A stretch of DNA of 64,000 nt from Pelethousia sp034928145 (GCA_034928145.1 JAYFPE010000034.1:17953-81952), one strand, 5' to 3'. Numbered from the stretch's first letter, positions 41,757 through 51,100 are shown. Notes: generated from the letters alone by a model not told the origin. Numbers and translations are program-made.

Positions 41757-44700
41757 ATGAGGAAACGCAGATTCTTTTCTACCCTGCTCCTATGCGCGGC
41801 GCTGATCGTGGGGCTGGTGGTCTATATGGCGAGCCTTGATAAGGGAGGCGGGGATTCCCCGGCTTCTGTTTCCGTGCGCATAAATGAAGTGATGACCAGC
41901 AACAAAGGCTCCGTGCCGGATGGGCTCGGCAACTTCCCGGATTGGGTGGAGCTTTATAACCCATCGGATAAAACGGTGGATCTTTCGGGCTACGGCCTTT
42001 CGGACAGCCTCATCGAGGGCGGCAAATATGTATTTCCCAGCGGCACGAAATTGGAGCCGGGGGAATATATCGTGATCTATTGCTCCGGTGAAGCGGAAAC
42101 GCCCCTGCATGCGGCCTTCCGTCTCAGCGCCCGGGATGATCTGGCCTTTTTTGATTCCGCGGGCAAGGCGCTCTCCAGCATCGGCCTCAAAGCCGTGGCC
42201 GCGGGCATGTCATTGGCCCTGGATGAAAGCGACGCCTGGCAGGAGATGAAGCCCAGCCCCGGTTACCCGAATACCGAGGAAGGGGCGGCCGCCTTCGAGG
42301 CCAGTTTGCATGAAACCGAGGATATCGGCGTCTACATCAACGAATTCATGGCCTCCAACGCCACTTCCTTTCGAGCCGCGGATGGCAGCTATTGCGATTG
42401 GATCGAGCTTTACAACAGCACAGATGCGGAGGTGGGCCTTTCCGGCTTTGGCATCAGCGATAACCTCACCCAGCCTATGAAATACCAGCTGCCGGAAGGG
42501 ACAAGCATTCCCGCGGGCGGGTATCTGCTGATCCTTTGCTCAGGCAATGAGGGCCTGATCGAGGGCGAGCTACATGCGCCCTTCTCCCTGCGGGCTTACC
42601 AGGAGGATGTGGTGCTATCAAGCCCGAGCGGCAAGATCCTTGATAGCTATTCTTTCCAAAAGCAGGAAACGGATGTTTCCATGGCCCGCGTGCCGGATGG
42701 CAGCGGCGCTTTCGCGGCGTGCGCCCAGCCCAGCCCCGGTTATCCCAACACCGGCGCGGGCTACACAGCCGCCCTGGCCGCCAACAAGCTGCCGCTGGGG
42801 GATGTGTATATCTCCGAAATGCTGGGCAGCAACCAGAGCGGCAAAAAGGCGGCGGACGGCAACTATTACGACTGGGTGGAGGTGCACAACGCTTCCTCAG
42901 TAGCCGTGAACCTCGCCGGCTACGGCCTTTCCAACAATTCCAAAAACCCTGCCAAGTGGGTTTTTCCGGATGTAACACTGGAGCCGGATGCATACCTGGT
43001 GGTCTACGCGTCGGGCCTTAACCAGGTCGATGGGCAAAAAAAAAATGACCTGCACCTAAATTTCAACATCAGCGCTGCCGGCGAAAACCTTTTTTTATTC
43101 AATGCGCAGGGCGACTTGATCGATAAGCTCAGCGCGGGCCTCTTTCCGTCCGATGTAAGCTATGGCAGGAGCCCCGCGGATGAGCGGGCATATTATACGG
43201 AGCCCACCCCGGGCGCTGCGAACGGCAGCGGCTACGCCGGCATCACCGCCCAGCCGCGCTTTATCACAACCCCCGGCATTTATGAGGGAAGCGTGGCCAT
43301 CGAGTTGGCCGCGGGCGAAGGGGAAACCATCCACTACACCACGGATTGCACCACCCCTACCGCGAGCAGCCCCGCCTACAGCGGCCCCATCCAGGCCTCC
43401 AAGAATACGGTCGTGCGCGCCGTCGCCCTGCGGGACGGCTACCTTACGGGCTTTAGCACAAGCGGCACCTTCCTTTTGAAGGGTGACGGGGTGAACCATA
43501 GCCTGCCTATAGTCACGCTGGTGACGGACCCGGATAATTTGTGGAATAAGAAAACCGGCATTTACGCCACGGGCGAAAACTTCGACCCGGACGCCTCCCC
43601 CTATGGAAAGGTGCTGGAAAGCGCCCTCTATTATAAGCCCAAATTCCTCTCCGAGGAGCAGCGGGACGCCAACTGGGAGCGGGCCGCCAGTTTTGGCCTT
43701 TTTGATGAAACGGGCAAAGAGGTTTTCAGCCAGAATGTGGATATCCGCATTTCGGGCAGCTTCGGCCGGGGCCGGGCGCAAAAGGGCTTCAACATCACCG
43801 CCCGGGCGGAATACGGCAGCAGCCGCATGCAATATAAATTCTTCGAAAACCGGGATTTCACCGAATATAAAGCCCTCACCCTGCGGGCCGGCGCGCAGGA
43901 TCAAAACCGAAGCAAGATCCGCGACGAGCTGGCTACGGGCCTCTTGGAGGGCACGGATATCCGTGTGTTGGGCCAGGCTTATAAGCCCTATGTGCTCTAT
44001 CTCAACGGCGAATATTGGGGCGTATATTTCCTCAAAGAGAAGCGCAACCGCTTCTTCGTGGCCCAGCACGCGGGCGTGGAGGATACGGATAACATCGACC
44101 TGTTAAAAGGCGATGCGACCAACGACTCCATGATCTCCCACGGCTCCAGGGCGGAATGGCAGGCGTTGATGGATTACGTAAAGGGCCACGACCTTTCCCA
44201 GGCCCAAGCTTATGAATATGTGGCCTCGCAGATGGATGTGGATAGCTTTATGGATTACATGATCTGCGAGATCTACACCGGCAATACGGATACGTATAAC
44301 GCGCAGTATTATAAGCTGCCGGGCGGCAAGTGGACGTGGATCTTCTATGATTTCTGCTGGGGTTTTAACACGGGCAAGATCGATCACGATACCCTGGCCT
44401 ATCGCCGGGAGGGCAATGCCGCGGCCCGCACCCTGTTCAACGCCATGCTCAAAAACGCCAACTGGAAGGACGCCTTCGTGCGCCGCTTTGCAGAGCTTTT
44501 GAACACGGCTTTCTCCCCGGAGCGGGTGGGCGCCCTGGTCGACGAGCTGGCCGCCAGCGTAGAGCCGGAGATCGCCCGCGAGCGGGAAAAATTCAACCAA
44601 AGCACCTTTATGGGCGAAAAGCAGCCGGCTGAAAACCTCGGCACCTATGAAAAATTCCAATCCGAGGTGGCGTTTTTACGGGACTTTGCCCAAAAGCGGC

Positions 44701-44777
44701 CCGCGGCCATCAAAAAGCAGTTGCAAAGCGGCTTCGGCCTATCCGATTCTTATATGCAGGAGGTGTTCGGCGCATGA
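41757..44777 (+). CDS. Surface protein with three lamin-tail domains and a CotH kinase domain
   Basis: This 1006-residue exported protein has an N-terminal signal/anchor helix (~7-25). Three lamin-tail (LTD) domains follow, each beginning with a V[RY]I[NS]E[FVM] strand and a DW[VI]E[LV][YH]N motif (~40-150, 190-305, 348-470). Next come a chitobiase-like C-terminal (CHB_HEX) domain (~498-565) and a CotH-type protein kinase-like domain (~581-1000). The CotH domain has DIRISGSFGRGRAQKGFNI, YLNGEYWGVYFLKEKRNR and WTWIFYDFCWGF. In the last, the usual DxD of CotH proteins reads DxC. Spore-coat CotH phosphorylates CotB/CotG; the target here is unknown. It is the first gene of a three-gene operon, overlapping the VTC gene by 4 bp. 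No ribosome-binding site is visible. Confidence 0.87.
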   Translation: MRKRRFFSTLLLCAALIVGLVVYMASLDKGGGDSPASVSVRINEVMTSNKGSVPDGLGNFPDWVELYNPSDKTVDLSGYGLSDSLIEGGKYVFPSGTKLEPGEYIVIYCSGEAETPLHAAFRLSARDDLAFFDSAGKALSSIGLKAVAAGMSLALDESDAWQEMKPSPGYPNTEEGAAAFEASLHETEDIGVYINEFMASNATSFRAADGSYCDWIELYNSTDAEVGLSGFGISDNLTQPMKYQLPEGTSIPAGGYLLILCSGNEGLIEGELHAPFSLRAYQEDVVLSSPSGKILDSYSFQKQETDVSMARVPDGSGAFAACAQPSPGYPNTGAGYTAALAANKLPLGDVYISEMLGSNQSGKKAADGNYYDWVEVHNASSVAVNLAGYGLSNNSKNPAKWVFPDVTLEPDAYLVVYASGLNQVDGQKKNDLHLNFNISAAGENLFLFNAQGDLIDKLSAGLFPSDVSYGRSPADERAYYTEPTPGAANGSGYAGITAQPRFITTPGIYEGSVAIELAAGEGETIHYTTDCTTPTASSPAYSGPIQASKNTVVRAVALRDGYLTGFSTSGTFLLKGDGVNHSLPIVTLVTDPDNLWNKKTGIYATGENFDPDASPYGKVLESALYYKPKFLSEEQRDANWERAASFGLFDETGKEVFSQNVDIRISGSFGRGRAQKGFNITARAEYGSSRMQYKFFENRDFTEYKALTLRAGAQDQNRSKIRDELATGLLEGTDIRVLGQAYKPYVLYLNGEYWGVYFLKEKRNRFFVAQHAGVEDTDNIDLLKGDATNDSMISHGSRAEWQALMDYVKGHDLSQAQAYEYVASQMDVDSFMDYMICEIYTGNTDTYNAQYYKLPGGKWTWIFYDFCWGFNTGKIDHDTLAYRREGNAAARTLFNAMLKNANWKDAFVRRFAELLNTAFSPERVGALVDELAASVEPEIAREREKFNQSTFMGEKQPAENLGTYEKFQSEVAFLRDFAQKRPAAIKKQLQSGFGLSDSYMQEVFGA

Positions 44778-45472
44778 AAATAACCAAGCCGCAATACCGC
44801 CACGAGCTGAAATATTTCATCAGCCAGGGCGAGTATACCCTGCTCTCCAACCGCCTGCGCCTCACCATGGAGCTGGACCCCAACGCCCGGGATAACGGCG
44901 GCGAATACTTCATCCGCAGCCTCTATTTTGACGATCCGATGGACAGCGCCTTCCGCGAAAAGATGCGTGGCAACGACGAGCGCGACAAGATCCGCCTGCG
45001 CATCTACAACATGGGCCAGGAGGGGGGCAAGCTGGAGCGCAAGCACAAAAAAGAAAGCTATATTTATAAGCAATCCCTCTCGCTTTCCAGACCCGAATGT
45101 GATATGCTCCTTGCTGGAAACTATCGTTTTTTGCTGGAGAAGCGCGAACCTTTTGCCCACCAGCTGTTCCGCGACTTCACAACCAGTTACTTAAAGCCCA
45201 CGGTGTTGGTGGATTACGACCGGGAGGCCTATATCTACCCCTTCCAGAATGTGCGCGTCACCTTTGATAAAAACCTGCACACAGGCATGCGGGATACGCG
45301 CATCTTTGAGCCGGGCGTGGCCACCTTCCCCGTGCTGGAGGGCTACGATATGGTGATGGAGGTCAAGTTCAACGACCACCTGCCCGCCTACATCCGCGAC
45401 CTGATCCAGTGCGGGGCGCACGCGCGCAGCGCCATCAGCAAATACTGCCTTTGCCGCAAATACGAGGTATAG
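44774..45472 (+). CDS. VTC-domain protein (polyphosphate polymerase fold)
   Basis: This 232-residue cytoplasmic protein with the VTC/CYTH-like tunnel fold is related to the catalytic core of the yeast Vtc4 polyphosphate polymerase. The expected basic and acidic tunnel residues are present: RHELKYFIS (~9), IRSLYFDD, DKIRLRIYN (RxR), KLERKHKKE (ExK), VLVDYDREAY, RVTFDKNL, MEVKF (ExK) and the closing SKYCLC. It overlaps the CotH gene by 4 bp and is followed by a DUF4956 membrane protein, a combination repeated in many Clostridia. Whether it makes polyphosphate or another phosphate polymer or adduct is not known. Confidence 0.88.
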   Translation: MKITKPQYRHELKYFISQGEYTLLSNRLRLTMELDPNARDNGGEYFIRSLYFDDPMDSAFREKMRGNDERDKIRLRIYNMGQEGGKLERKHKKESYIYKQSLSLSRPECDMLLAGNYRFLLEKREPFAHQLFRDFTTSYLKPTVLVDYDREAYIYPFQNVRVTFDKNLHTGMRDTRIFEPGVATFPVLEGYDMVMEVKFNDHLPAYIRDLIQCGAHARSAISKYCLCRKYEV

Positions 45473-45519
45473 AAAGATAAATCAAAATCCCCCTCGAGAT
45501 TCCCATAAGGAGGTCATCC

Positions 45520-46170
45520 ATGTTCAACCTGCAATCCCTGCTCACCGTTAATTTTAACCCCCTCCAGGTGGTGCTTTCCCTGGGCCTGGCCCTGCTGGTG
45601 GGCCTGTATATCTTCTTCATCTATAAAAAAACCTTTGGCGGCGTGATGTACTCGCGCAATTTCAACGTGACCCTCATCATGATCACGCTCGTCACCACCT
45701 TGATGCTGATGCTCATCACCACCAACCTCACGCTGAGCCTCGGTATGGTGGGCGCGCTCTCCATCATCCGCTACCGTACCGCCATCAAGGACCCGGTGGA
45801 TACCGGCTTCCTTTTCTGGGCCGTTGGCGAAGGCGTGGCCCTGGGCTCCGGCTTTTACGACGTGGCCCTCATTGGCGGGGCGCTAATCGGCATTTTCGTG
45901 CTGCTGATCTCCGCCTTCAAGGTGCGCTCGAGCATGCCCTATCTTTTGGTGCTGCACTATAACGAGGCAGCCTCCGGCGCGGTAAAGCAAATGGTTAAGC
46001 AACTGCCCGGCGCACGCCTGCGCAGCAAAACCGCCCAGCGCGACGGCATCGAGATGACGCTGGAGATGCGCTTGAAGGATAACGAAACCGGTTTTGTGGA
46101 AAAATTCCTGCGTGTGGATGGCGTATATGACGCCAGCCTCATCTCCTACCAAGGGGATATGGTCTCCTAA
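45520..46170 (+). CDS. DUF4956 membrane protein
   Basis: This 216-residue protein has a DUF4956-type architecture. Three to four membrane helices lie in the first 130 residues (LQVVLSLGLALLVGLYIFFIY; VTLIMITLVTTLMLMLITT; VALIGGALIGIFVLLISAF). Between them is the conserved cytoplasmic stretch LGMVGALSIIRYRTAIKDP, followed by an ~85-residue soluble domain. The function of the family is unknown, but it nearly always accompanies VTC-domain proteins, suggesting a membrane subunit of the same machine. AAGGAGGT precedes the ATG. It is the last gene of the CotH-VTC-DUF4956 unit and is followed by the terminator at 46212. Confidence 0.87.
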   Translation: MFNLQSLLTVNFNPLQVVLSLGLALLVGLYIFFIYKKTFGGVMYSRNFNVTLIMITLVTTLMLMLITTNLTLSLGMVGALSIIRYRTAIKDPVDTGFLFWAVGEGVALGSGFYDVALIGGALIGIFVLLISAFKVRSSMPYLLVLHYNEAASGAVKQMVKQLPGARLRSKTAQRDGIEMTLEMRLKDNETGFVEKFLRVDGVYDASLISYQGDMVS

Positions 46171-46211
46171 TCGGCCTTCTTGAGCGGCGCTGCCTTACTC
46201 TTCGCTTTTTT

Positions 46212-46237
46212 CGCGGCGCATCTTGCATGCGCCGCGT
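46212..46237 (+). terminator. Intrinsic terminator after the DUF4956 gene
   Basis: CGCGGCGCA / TGCGCCGCG stem, 7-nt loop, then TTTG. It has the same GGCGCA/TGCGCC core as other terminators here. Confidence 0.65.
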
Positions 46238-46265
46238 TTGCTACCATCCGAAAGGGTTTTCGCAT

Positions 46266-48002
46266 ATGCTCAAACGCTTTATCGCTTATTACAAGCCCCA
46301 TCGCAAGCTCTTTACCCTCGATATGTGCTGCGCTTTCGTCGTGGCGCTTTGCGATCTGTTTTACCCCATCATCGCCCGCAACATCATCAACGTATATGTG
46401 CCGGAGCAAAACCTTAGGCTGCTGCTCCTTTGGGCCGGGGCGCTCCTGGCCATTTACCTGGTGAAGGCGGGCCTCTCCTATGTGGTGCAATATTGGGGCC
46501 ACATGGTGGGCGTGGGCATCCAGGGGGATATGCGGCGGGATATGTTCCGCCATTTGCAGCGCCTGCCCTTTGCCTTTTTCGATGAAAACAAAACGGGCGC
46601 CATCATGAGCCGCATGATCAACGACTTGCAGGATGTATCCGAGCTGGCCCACCACGGGCCGGAGGATATCTTTCTCTCCTGCATTTTGCTGGTCGGTTCC
46701 TTTATCATGCTCTCGACGATCAACCTGCAACTGACTATCCTGGCCTTTGCGGCCGTGCCCTTTGTGGTCTGGTTCGCCATCGGCGCCCGCAAGAATATGC
46801 AGGTCGCTTTTAAGGAGACCCGCGTGCAAACCGCGGATATCAACGCCGGGGTGGAAACCGCCATCGCCGGCATGCGGGTATCCCGGGCCTACAGCGGCGA
46901 GGCGCATGAAAACTCCAAGTTTGACATGGCCAACAGCCTTTTTATCTCGGCCAAGGCCGCCTCCTATCGGGCCATGGCTTGGTTTTATTCCGGCACCGGC
47001 TTCCTCACGGACTCCCTCTACCTGATCGTTTTGTGCGGCGGCGGTCTGTTTTTCTTCCGGGGCGCGATCGACGCGGGCGATTTTGCCGCCTTCCTTCTCT
47101 ATATCAACATGTTCCTCAAGCCCATCAATAAGTTCATCACCATGTTCGAGCAGCTCCAAAACGGCATGACCGGCTTTGCCCGCTTCATCGAGGTGATGGA
47201 CGAAGCCCCGGAGGCGGAAGATCCGGCGGCGTTGGACGCGGGCAGGCTGGAAGGCCACATCCGTTTCGAGGGCGTTTCCTTCCGTTATGAGAACAGCGAC
47301 GCGCTGGACCAGGAGAGTCGGGTGATCTCGGGCCTGACGCTGGATATCCCGGCAGGCCGTACCCTGGCCCTGGTAGGCCCCAGCGGCGGCGGCAAAACCA
47401 CGCTTTGCAACCTGATCCCCCGTTTTTACGATGTGGACGCCGGGGCCATCACCATAGACGGCCTGGATATCCGCACCCTCACCCGGGCTTCGCTTCGGCG
47501 CAACATCGGCATCGTAGCGCAGGATGTGTTTCTCTTCAACGGCAGCATCCGCGAAAACATCGCTTATGGCGATTTGGAGGCCACGGACGAGGCCATCATC
47601 ATCGCGGCCAAAAAGGCCAACATTCACGATCACATCATGACCTTGGAGGATGGGTATGATACCAACGTGGGCGAGCGGGGCCTAAAGCTTAGCGGCGGCC
47701 AGCGCCAGCGCATCTCCATCGCCCGGGTCTTCCTCAAAAACCCCGCCATCCTCATTTTGGATGAGGCCACCAGCGCCCTGGATAATGAAACCGAGATGCT
47801 GATCCAAAAATCCCTTGCGGAATTGAGCCGGGGCCGTACCTGCATCATCGTGGCCCACCGCCTGAGCACCATCAAGCAGGCGGATGAGATCGCCGTGCTC
47901 ACCAAGGGCGGCGTCACCGAGCGGGGCACGCACAGCGAGCTTATGGCCTTGGGCGCTACCTATGCCGCCCTCTATAACTACCAATTCCGTGTAGAGGCAT
48001 AA
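46266..48002 (+). CDS. ABC exporter, fused membrane and ATPase domains
   Basis: This 578-residue half-transporter has six transmembrane helices in ~15-300 (ABC_membrane domain with FDENKTGAIMSRMINDL in intracellular loop 1). The ATPase domain is from ~335: Walker A GPSGGGKTT (~371), Q-loop VAQDVFLFNGSIRENI, signature LSGGQRQRISIARV, Walker B ILILDEATSALD and switch His in IVAHRLSTI. It probably works as a homodimer exporting a lipid, peptide or drug; no substrate clue is nearby. I set the start at ATG 46266, where the membrane domain begins (LKRFIAYYKPH), rather than 13 codons earlier inside the terminator hairpin region. Confidence 0.93.
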   Translation: MLKRFIAYYKPHRKLFTLDMCCAFVVALCDLFYPIIARNIINVYVPEQNLRLLLLWAGALLAIYLVKAGLSYVVQYWGHMVGVGIQGDMRRDMFRHLQRLPFAFFDENKTGAIMSRMINDLQDVSELAHHGPEDIFLSCILLVGSFIMLSTINLQLTILAFAAVPFVVWFAIGARKNMQVAFKETRVQTADINAGVETAIAGMRVSRAYSGEAHENSKFDMANSLFISAKAASYRAMAWFYSGTGFLTDSLYLIVLCGGGLFFFRGAIDAGDFAAFLLYINMFLKPINKFITMFEQLQNGMTGFARFIEVMDEAPEAEDPAALDAGRLEGHIRFEGVSFRYENSDALDQESRVISGLTLDIPAGRTLALVGPSGGGKTTLCNLIPRFYDVDAGAITIDGLDIRTLTRASLRRNIGIVAQDVFLFNGSIRENIAYGDLEATDEAIIIAAKKANIHDHIMTLEDGYDTNVGERGLKLSGGQRQRISIARVFLKNPAILILDEATSALDNETEMLIQKSLAELSRGRTCIIVAHRLSTIKQADEIAVLTKGGVTERGTHSELMALGATYAALYNYQFRVEA

Positions 48003-48120
48003 TAAAAAAGGGATTGGGTTTTGCGAAGGTTTTCCGCCAGGCAAGCCCGCGGGCAACACGGGCGAACGGCAAAAAGGCAGGAAAGATAACGCTTATTTTA
48101 GTTGGGAGTAATATACATAC

Positions 48121-49080
48121 ATGAATGTTTCGATAATCGGCTGCGGCCGGTGGGGCGGTTTTCTCGCCTGGTATCTCGACCGGTTGGGCCACCGGGTGGT
48201 CCTCTATGGCAGGCCGGAGTCCCCGCGCCTGGCCGCCTTTAAGGAAACGCGCAGCAATGGTTCCGTGACCTTGCCGCCCGCCGTGACCCTTAGCACCGAC
48301 CTGGGTCAAGCGGTCGAGCGGGCGGATATACTGGTGATCTCCATCGGCTCGCAGGGCCTGCGTTCCCTCATGGGGGAGATCGCCGCCCTTTCGCCCGCAA
48401 ATAAGGATGTGGTGCTTTGCATGAAGGGGCTCGAGATAGGCACAGGCCGCCGCCTTTCCGAGATCGCGGGGGAATACCTGCCCGCTTCCTGTACGGTATC
48501 CGTTTGGCTGGGGCCGGGCCACGTGCAGGAATTTGCGGCCGGCATCCCCAACTGCATGGTCATCGATTCGCTGGATGAGGCTGCCAAGGAACGCCTGATC
48601 CAGGCGTTCAAAGGCGACCTGATCCGTTTCTATTATGGGCAAGACCTCCTCGGCAACGAGATCGGCGCAGCGGCCAAGAATGTGATCGGCATCGCCGCGG
48701 GCATGCTGGATGGGCTCGACCGCACCAACCTCAAGGGCGCGCTGATGAGCCGGGGCACGCGGGAGATCGCCCACCTGATCGCCGCCCTGGGCGGCAACGA
48801 GCAATCCGCCTATGGCCTTTGCCATCTCGGGGATTACCAGGCTACGGTCTTTTCCCCCTTCAGCCACAACCGCCGCTATGGCGAGGCCCTGATCCGCAAG
48901 GAGCCCTTCGATAAGCTGGCCGAAGGCTGCTACGCGGTGAAGGCTCTGCTGAGCCTGGGCGCGCGCTATGGGGTGGAGCTGCCCATCTGCGAGGCCGTGG
49001 AGGCCGTGATCTACCGCAGCGCCGTGCCGCAGGAAACGCTGGACGCGCTTTTCACCCGTTCCCTCAAAAAGGAGTTCTGA
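48121..49080 (+). CDS. NAD(P)-dependent glycerol-3-phosphate dehydrogenase-like protein
   Basis: This 319-residue protein has the GpsA two-domain architecture. The Rossmann motif is IIGCGRWGGFLAWYL (~5-19, GxGxxG with the expected WG), followed by the middle signature LCMKGLEIGTGRRLSE (~100; GpsA has KG[LI]), LGPGHVQEF (GpsA has SGP), and the catalytic Lys in IGAAAKNVIGIAAGMLDGL (~182). GpsA makes sn-glycerol 3-phosphate for phospholipids. The shorter N-domain and altered details (WLGPGH for LSGPS) suggest either a divergent GpsA or a paralogue with another phosphate substrate. It is 5 bp ahead of tatD. Confidence 0.8.
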   Translation: MNVSIIGCGRWGGFLAWYLDRLGHRVVLYGRPESPRLAAFKETRSNGSVTLPPAVTLSTDLGQAVERADILVISIGSQGLRSLMGEIAALSPANKDVVLCMKGLEIGTGRRLSEIAGEYLPASCTVSVWLGPGHVQEFAAGIPNCMVIDSLDEAAKERLIQAFKGDLIRFYYGQDLLGNEIGAAAKNVIGIAAGMLDGLDRTNLKGALMSRGTREIAHLIAALGGNEQSAYGLCHLGDYQATVFSPFSHNRRYGEALIRKEPFDKLAEGCYAVKALLSLGARYGVELPICEAVEAVIYRSAVPQETLDALFTRSLKKEF

Positions 49081-49084
49081 CGCC

Positions 49085-49858
49085 GTGCGCATCTTCGACA
49101 GCCATACCCACTATAACGACGAGCGCTTCGACCCGGATCGGGCCGAGGTTTTGGCCGCGCAATTCGCAGCCGGGGTTGAACGCATATTGGAAGTGGCCTG
49201 CGACCCCGCGGATTTTGCCAAGGCGCTGGCCCTTTGCGCCGGCTACCCGGGCATCTGCTGCGCGCTGGGCGTGCACCCGCACGAGGCGGGCAAGGCCGAT
49301 GAAAACGCGCTGGCCGAGCTGGCCCGCCTGCTGCGCACAGAGGATAAGGCCGTGGCGCTCGGCGAGATCGGCCTGGATTATCATTACGATTTTTTCCCCC
49401 GAGAGGTGCAGCGCCGGGCCTTTGAGCAGCAGCTTGTTCTAGCTCGGGAGTTGGACCTGCCCGTGGTGTTGCATGTGCGCGAGGCCTATGGCGACGCTAT
49501 GGATATCCTGCGGGCGCATAAGCGGGGCCTTCGGGGCGTGATGCACTGCTTTTCCGGCAGCCCCGAGACCGCCAAGGAATGCGTAGCCCTGGGACTATAT
49601 GTGGCCTTTGGCGGCTCCGTAACCTTCCATAACGCGCGCAAGGCGGCGGAGAGCGCCGCGGCCGTGCCCCTCGAACACCTGCTCGTCGAAACCGATTGCC
49701 CTTACATGGCCCCTGCGCCGCACCGGGGCGAGCGCAACGAATCCCGCCTGCTGCCGCTGGTGCTGCAAAAGCTGGCCGATATCCACGGGGTGGAGGCGGA
49801 AGACCTGGCGGAGATCACCTGGCAAAACGCCTGCGCGGCCTTTGGCCCGCGGGCTTGA
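49085..49858 (+). CDS. TatD-family metal-dependent hydrolase
   Basis: This 257-residue TatD-type amidohydrolase-fold nuclease begins with DSHTHYNDERF (metal-binding HxH at ~6-8). It continues with GVHPHEAGK, LGEIGLDYHYD (Glu ligand ~95), VVLHVREAYGDA (His), GVMHCFSGSPE (His) and LLVETDCPYMAP (Asp). TatD enzymes are 3'-5' exonucleases acting on DNA or RNA in repair and quality control. The start is GTG 49085, 4 bp after the preceding stop codon, so the genes are probably co-transcribed. In many Firmicutes tatD follows metG; here it is ~8 kb away. Confidence 0.92.
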   Translation: MRIFDSHTHYNDERFDPDRAEVLAAQFAAGVERILEVACDPADFAKALALCAGYPGICCALGVHPHEAGKADENALAELARLLRTEDKAVALGEIGLDYHYDFFPREVQRRAFEQQLVLARELDLPVVLHVREAYGDAMDILRAHKRGLRGVMHCFSGSPETAKECVALGLYVAFGGSVTFHNARKAAESAAAVPLEHLLVETDCPYMAPAPHRGERNESRLLPLVLQKLADIHGVEAEDLAEITWQNACAAFGPRA

Positions 49859-49887
49859 TATCAAATCAGAGCAAAGGGGATAAAACG

Positions 49888-50826
49888 ATGGATTACACAG
49901 GCAAAAAGGCCGTGCTCGCGGGCGCGGGCGTGATGGGCGCCTCCCTGGCGCTGGTATATGCCAAAGCGGGCTTTTCCGTAACCCTCTACGACCTAGGCGA
50001 GGATGCGCTCGCCAAGGGCCGCGCCCGCCTTCTCTCCAGCCTGCAAACCCTGCTTGGCGAGGCTATGCTTTCGCCTGGCGAGGCCGACGCCATCCTCGGG
50101 CGCATCGATTACACCAGCGACAAAACCTGCTTTCAAAGCGCATTCCTCATTTTGGAGAACATTGTGGAAAACCTTGCCGCCAAGCAAAGCTTTTGGAAAG
50201 AGGCCTCCGCGCTGGCCCCGGCGGACGCCCTCCTGGCCACGGATACCTCCGGCCTTTCCATCAGCGAGCTCGCGGAGGCTATCACGGGGCCGGCGCGCTT
50301 TGCCGGCCAGCATTGGCTCAACCCGCCGCACCTGATCCCCCTATGCGAGCTCGTCAAGGGAGAAAAGACCGCGCCCGAAACCATGGCGGCCATGGTGGAT
50401 ATCGTGGCCTTCCTAGGCAAAAAGCCCGTGGTGCTCGAGCGGGATATCCCCGGCTTCATCACCAACCGGCTGCAATTCGCCCTCCTTCGGGAGGCGCTGC
50501 ACATCGTGGAGAGCGGCGCTGCCAGCGTGGAGGATGTGGACAACACCGTCAAATATGGCCTGGGCGTGCGCTATGCCTGCCTCGGTCCCTTCGATACGGC
50601 GGACCTGGCGGGGCTGGATAACTTCGACAAGGTCTCCACCCGCCTCTTTGGCCAGCTGAGCGCCGAAAAGGGTCCCGATCCGCTGCTGCACGGCCTGGTG
50701 GAGCAGGGGAGCCTGGGCGTCAAGAGCCGAAAGGGCTTTTATGATTACAGCGACGGAAAGGACTCTGCGGCCATCCGCAGGCGGGACGAGCTGATTATCC
50801 GCCTGGCCAAGTGCCTCTTTCAATAG
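49888..50826 (+). CDS. 3-hydroxyacyl-CoA dehydrogenase family protein
   Basis: This 312-residue NAD-dependent dehydrogenase has an N-terminal Rossmann domain (VLAGAGVMGASLALVYA, ~8-24) and a C-terminal helical dimerisation domain (~190-290). The catalytic-His segment reads GQHWLNPPHLIPLCELVKG, where true 3-hydroxybutyryl-CoA dehydrogenases have HFFNP. The HWxNPPHLxPL form occurs in the lambda-crystallin / L-gulonate 3-dehydrogenase / carnitine dehydrogenase branch. The substrate may therefore be a free hydroxy acid rather than a CoA ester. GGGGATAAAACG precedes ATG 49888. It is third in a short operon after gpsA-like and tatD. Confidence 0.85.
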   Translation: MDYTGKKAVLAGAGVMGASLALVYAKAGFSVTLYDLGEDALAKGRARLLSSLQTLLGEAMLSPGEADAILGRIDYTSDKTCFQSAFLILENIVENLAAKQSFWKEASALAPADALLATDTSGLSISELAEAITGPARFAGQHWLNPPHLIPLCELVKGEKTAPETMAAMVDIVAFLGKKPVVLERDIPGFITNRLQFALLREALHIVESGAASVEDVDNTVKYGLGVRYACLGPFDTADLAGLDNFDKVSTRLFGQLSAEKGPDPLLHGLVEQGSLGVKSRKGFYDYSDGKDSAAIRRRDELIIRLAKCLFQ

Positions 50827-50880
50827 GGCCGATCTACCCCCTTGCATATTGCGGCAAATGCGCGTATACTTATAACCAGC

Positions 50881-51018
50881 TTCAGGGGGTGGTGAAATTC
50901 CACACCGGCGGTAATGCGGCATACGATATGCCGACGAGTCCGCGAACGGGGTGCTCAAAACCCCGCCGAACCGGTGCGATCCCGGTACCGACGGTATAGT
51001 CCGGATGGAAGAGGCTGT
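50881..51018 (+). promoter_or_regulatory. FMN riboswitch (RFN element)
   Basis: The conserved RFN core is present: AGGGGGTGGTGAAATTCC, ACCGGCGGTAATGC, CCGCGAACGGGG, CCGGTGCGATCCCGGT and ACCGACGGTATAGTCCGGA, ending ATGGAAGAGG. It senses flavin mononucleotide. A terminator follows at 51034 and ribU at 51101, so binding of FMN would stop transcription of the riboflavin importer. Confidence 0.95.
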
Positions 51019-51033
51019 GCGAAAGCTTCCTTT

Positions 51034-51062
51034 GCCCCTGCGTATGCGCGGGGGCTTTCCTT
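51034..51062 (+). terminator. Riboswitch expression-platform terminator
   Basis: GCCCCTGCG / CGCGGGGGC stem with a 4-nt loop, then TTTCCTTTT, between the RFN element and ribU. Confidence 0.8.
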
Positions 51063-51100
51063 TTGCCGGCAGCCCCAATTAAGATTGGAGGTAAAGATCG

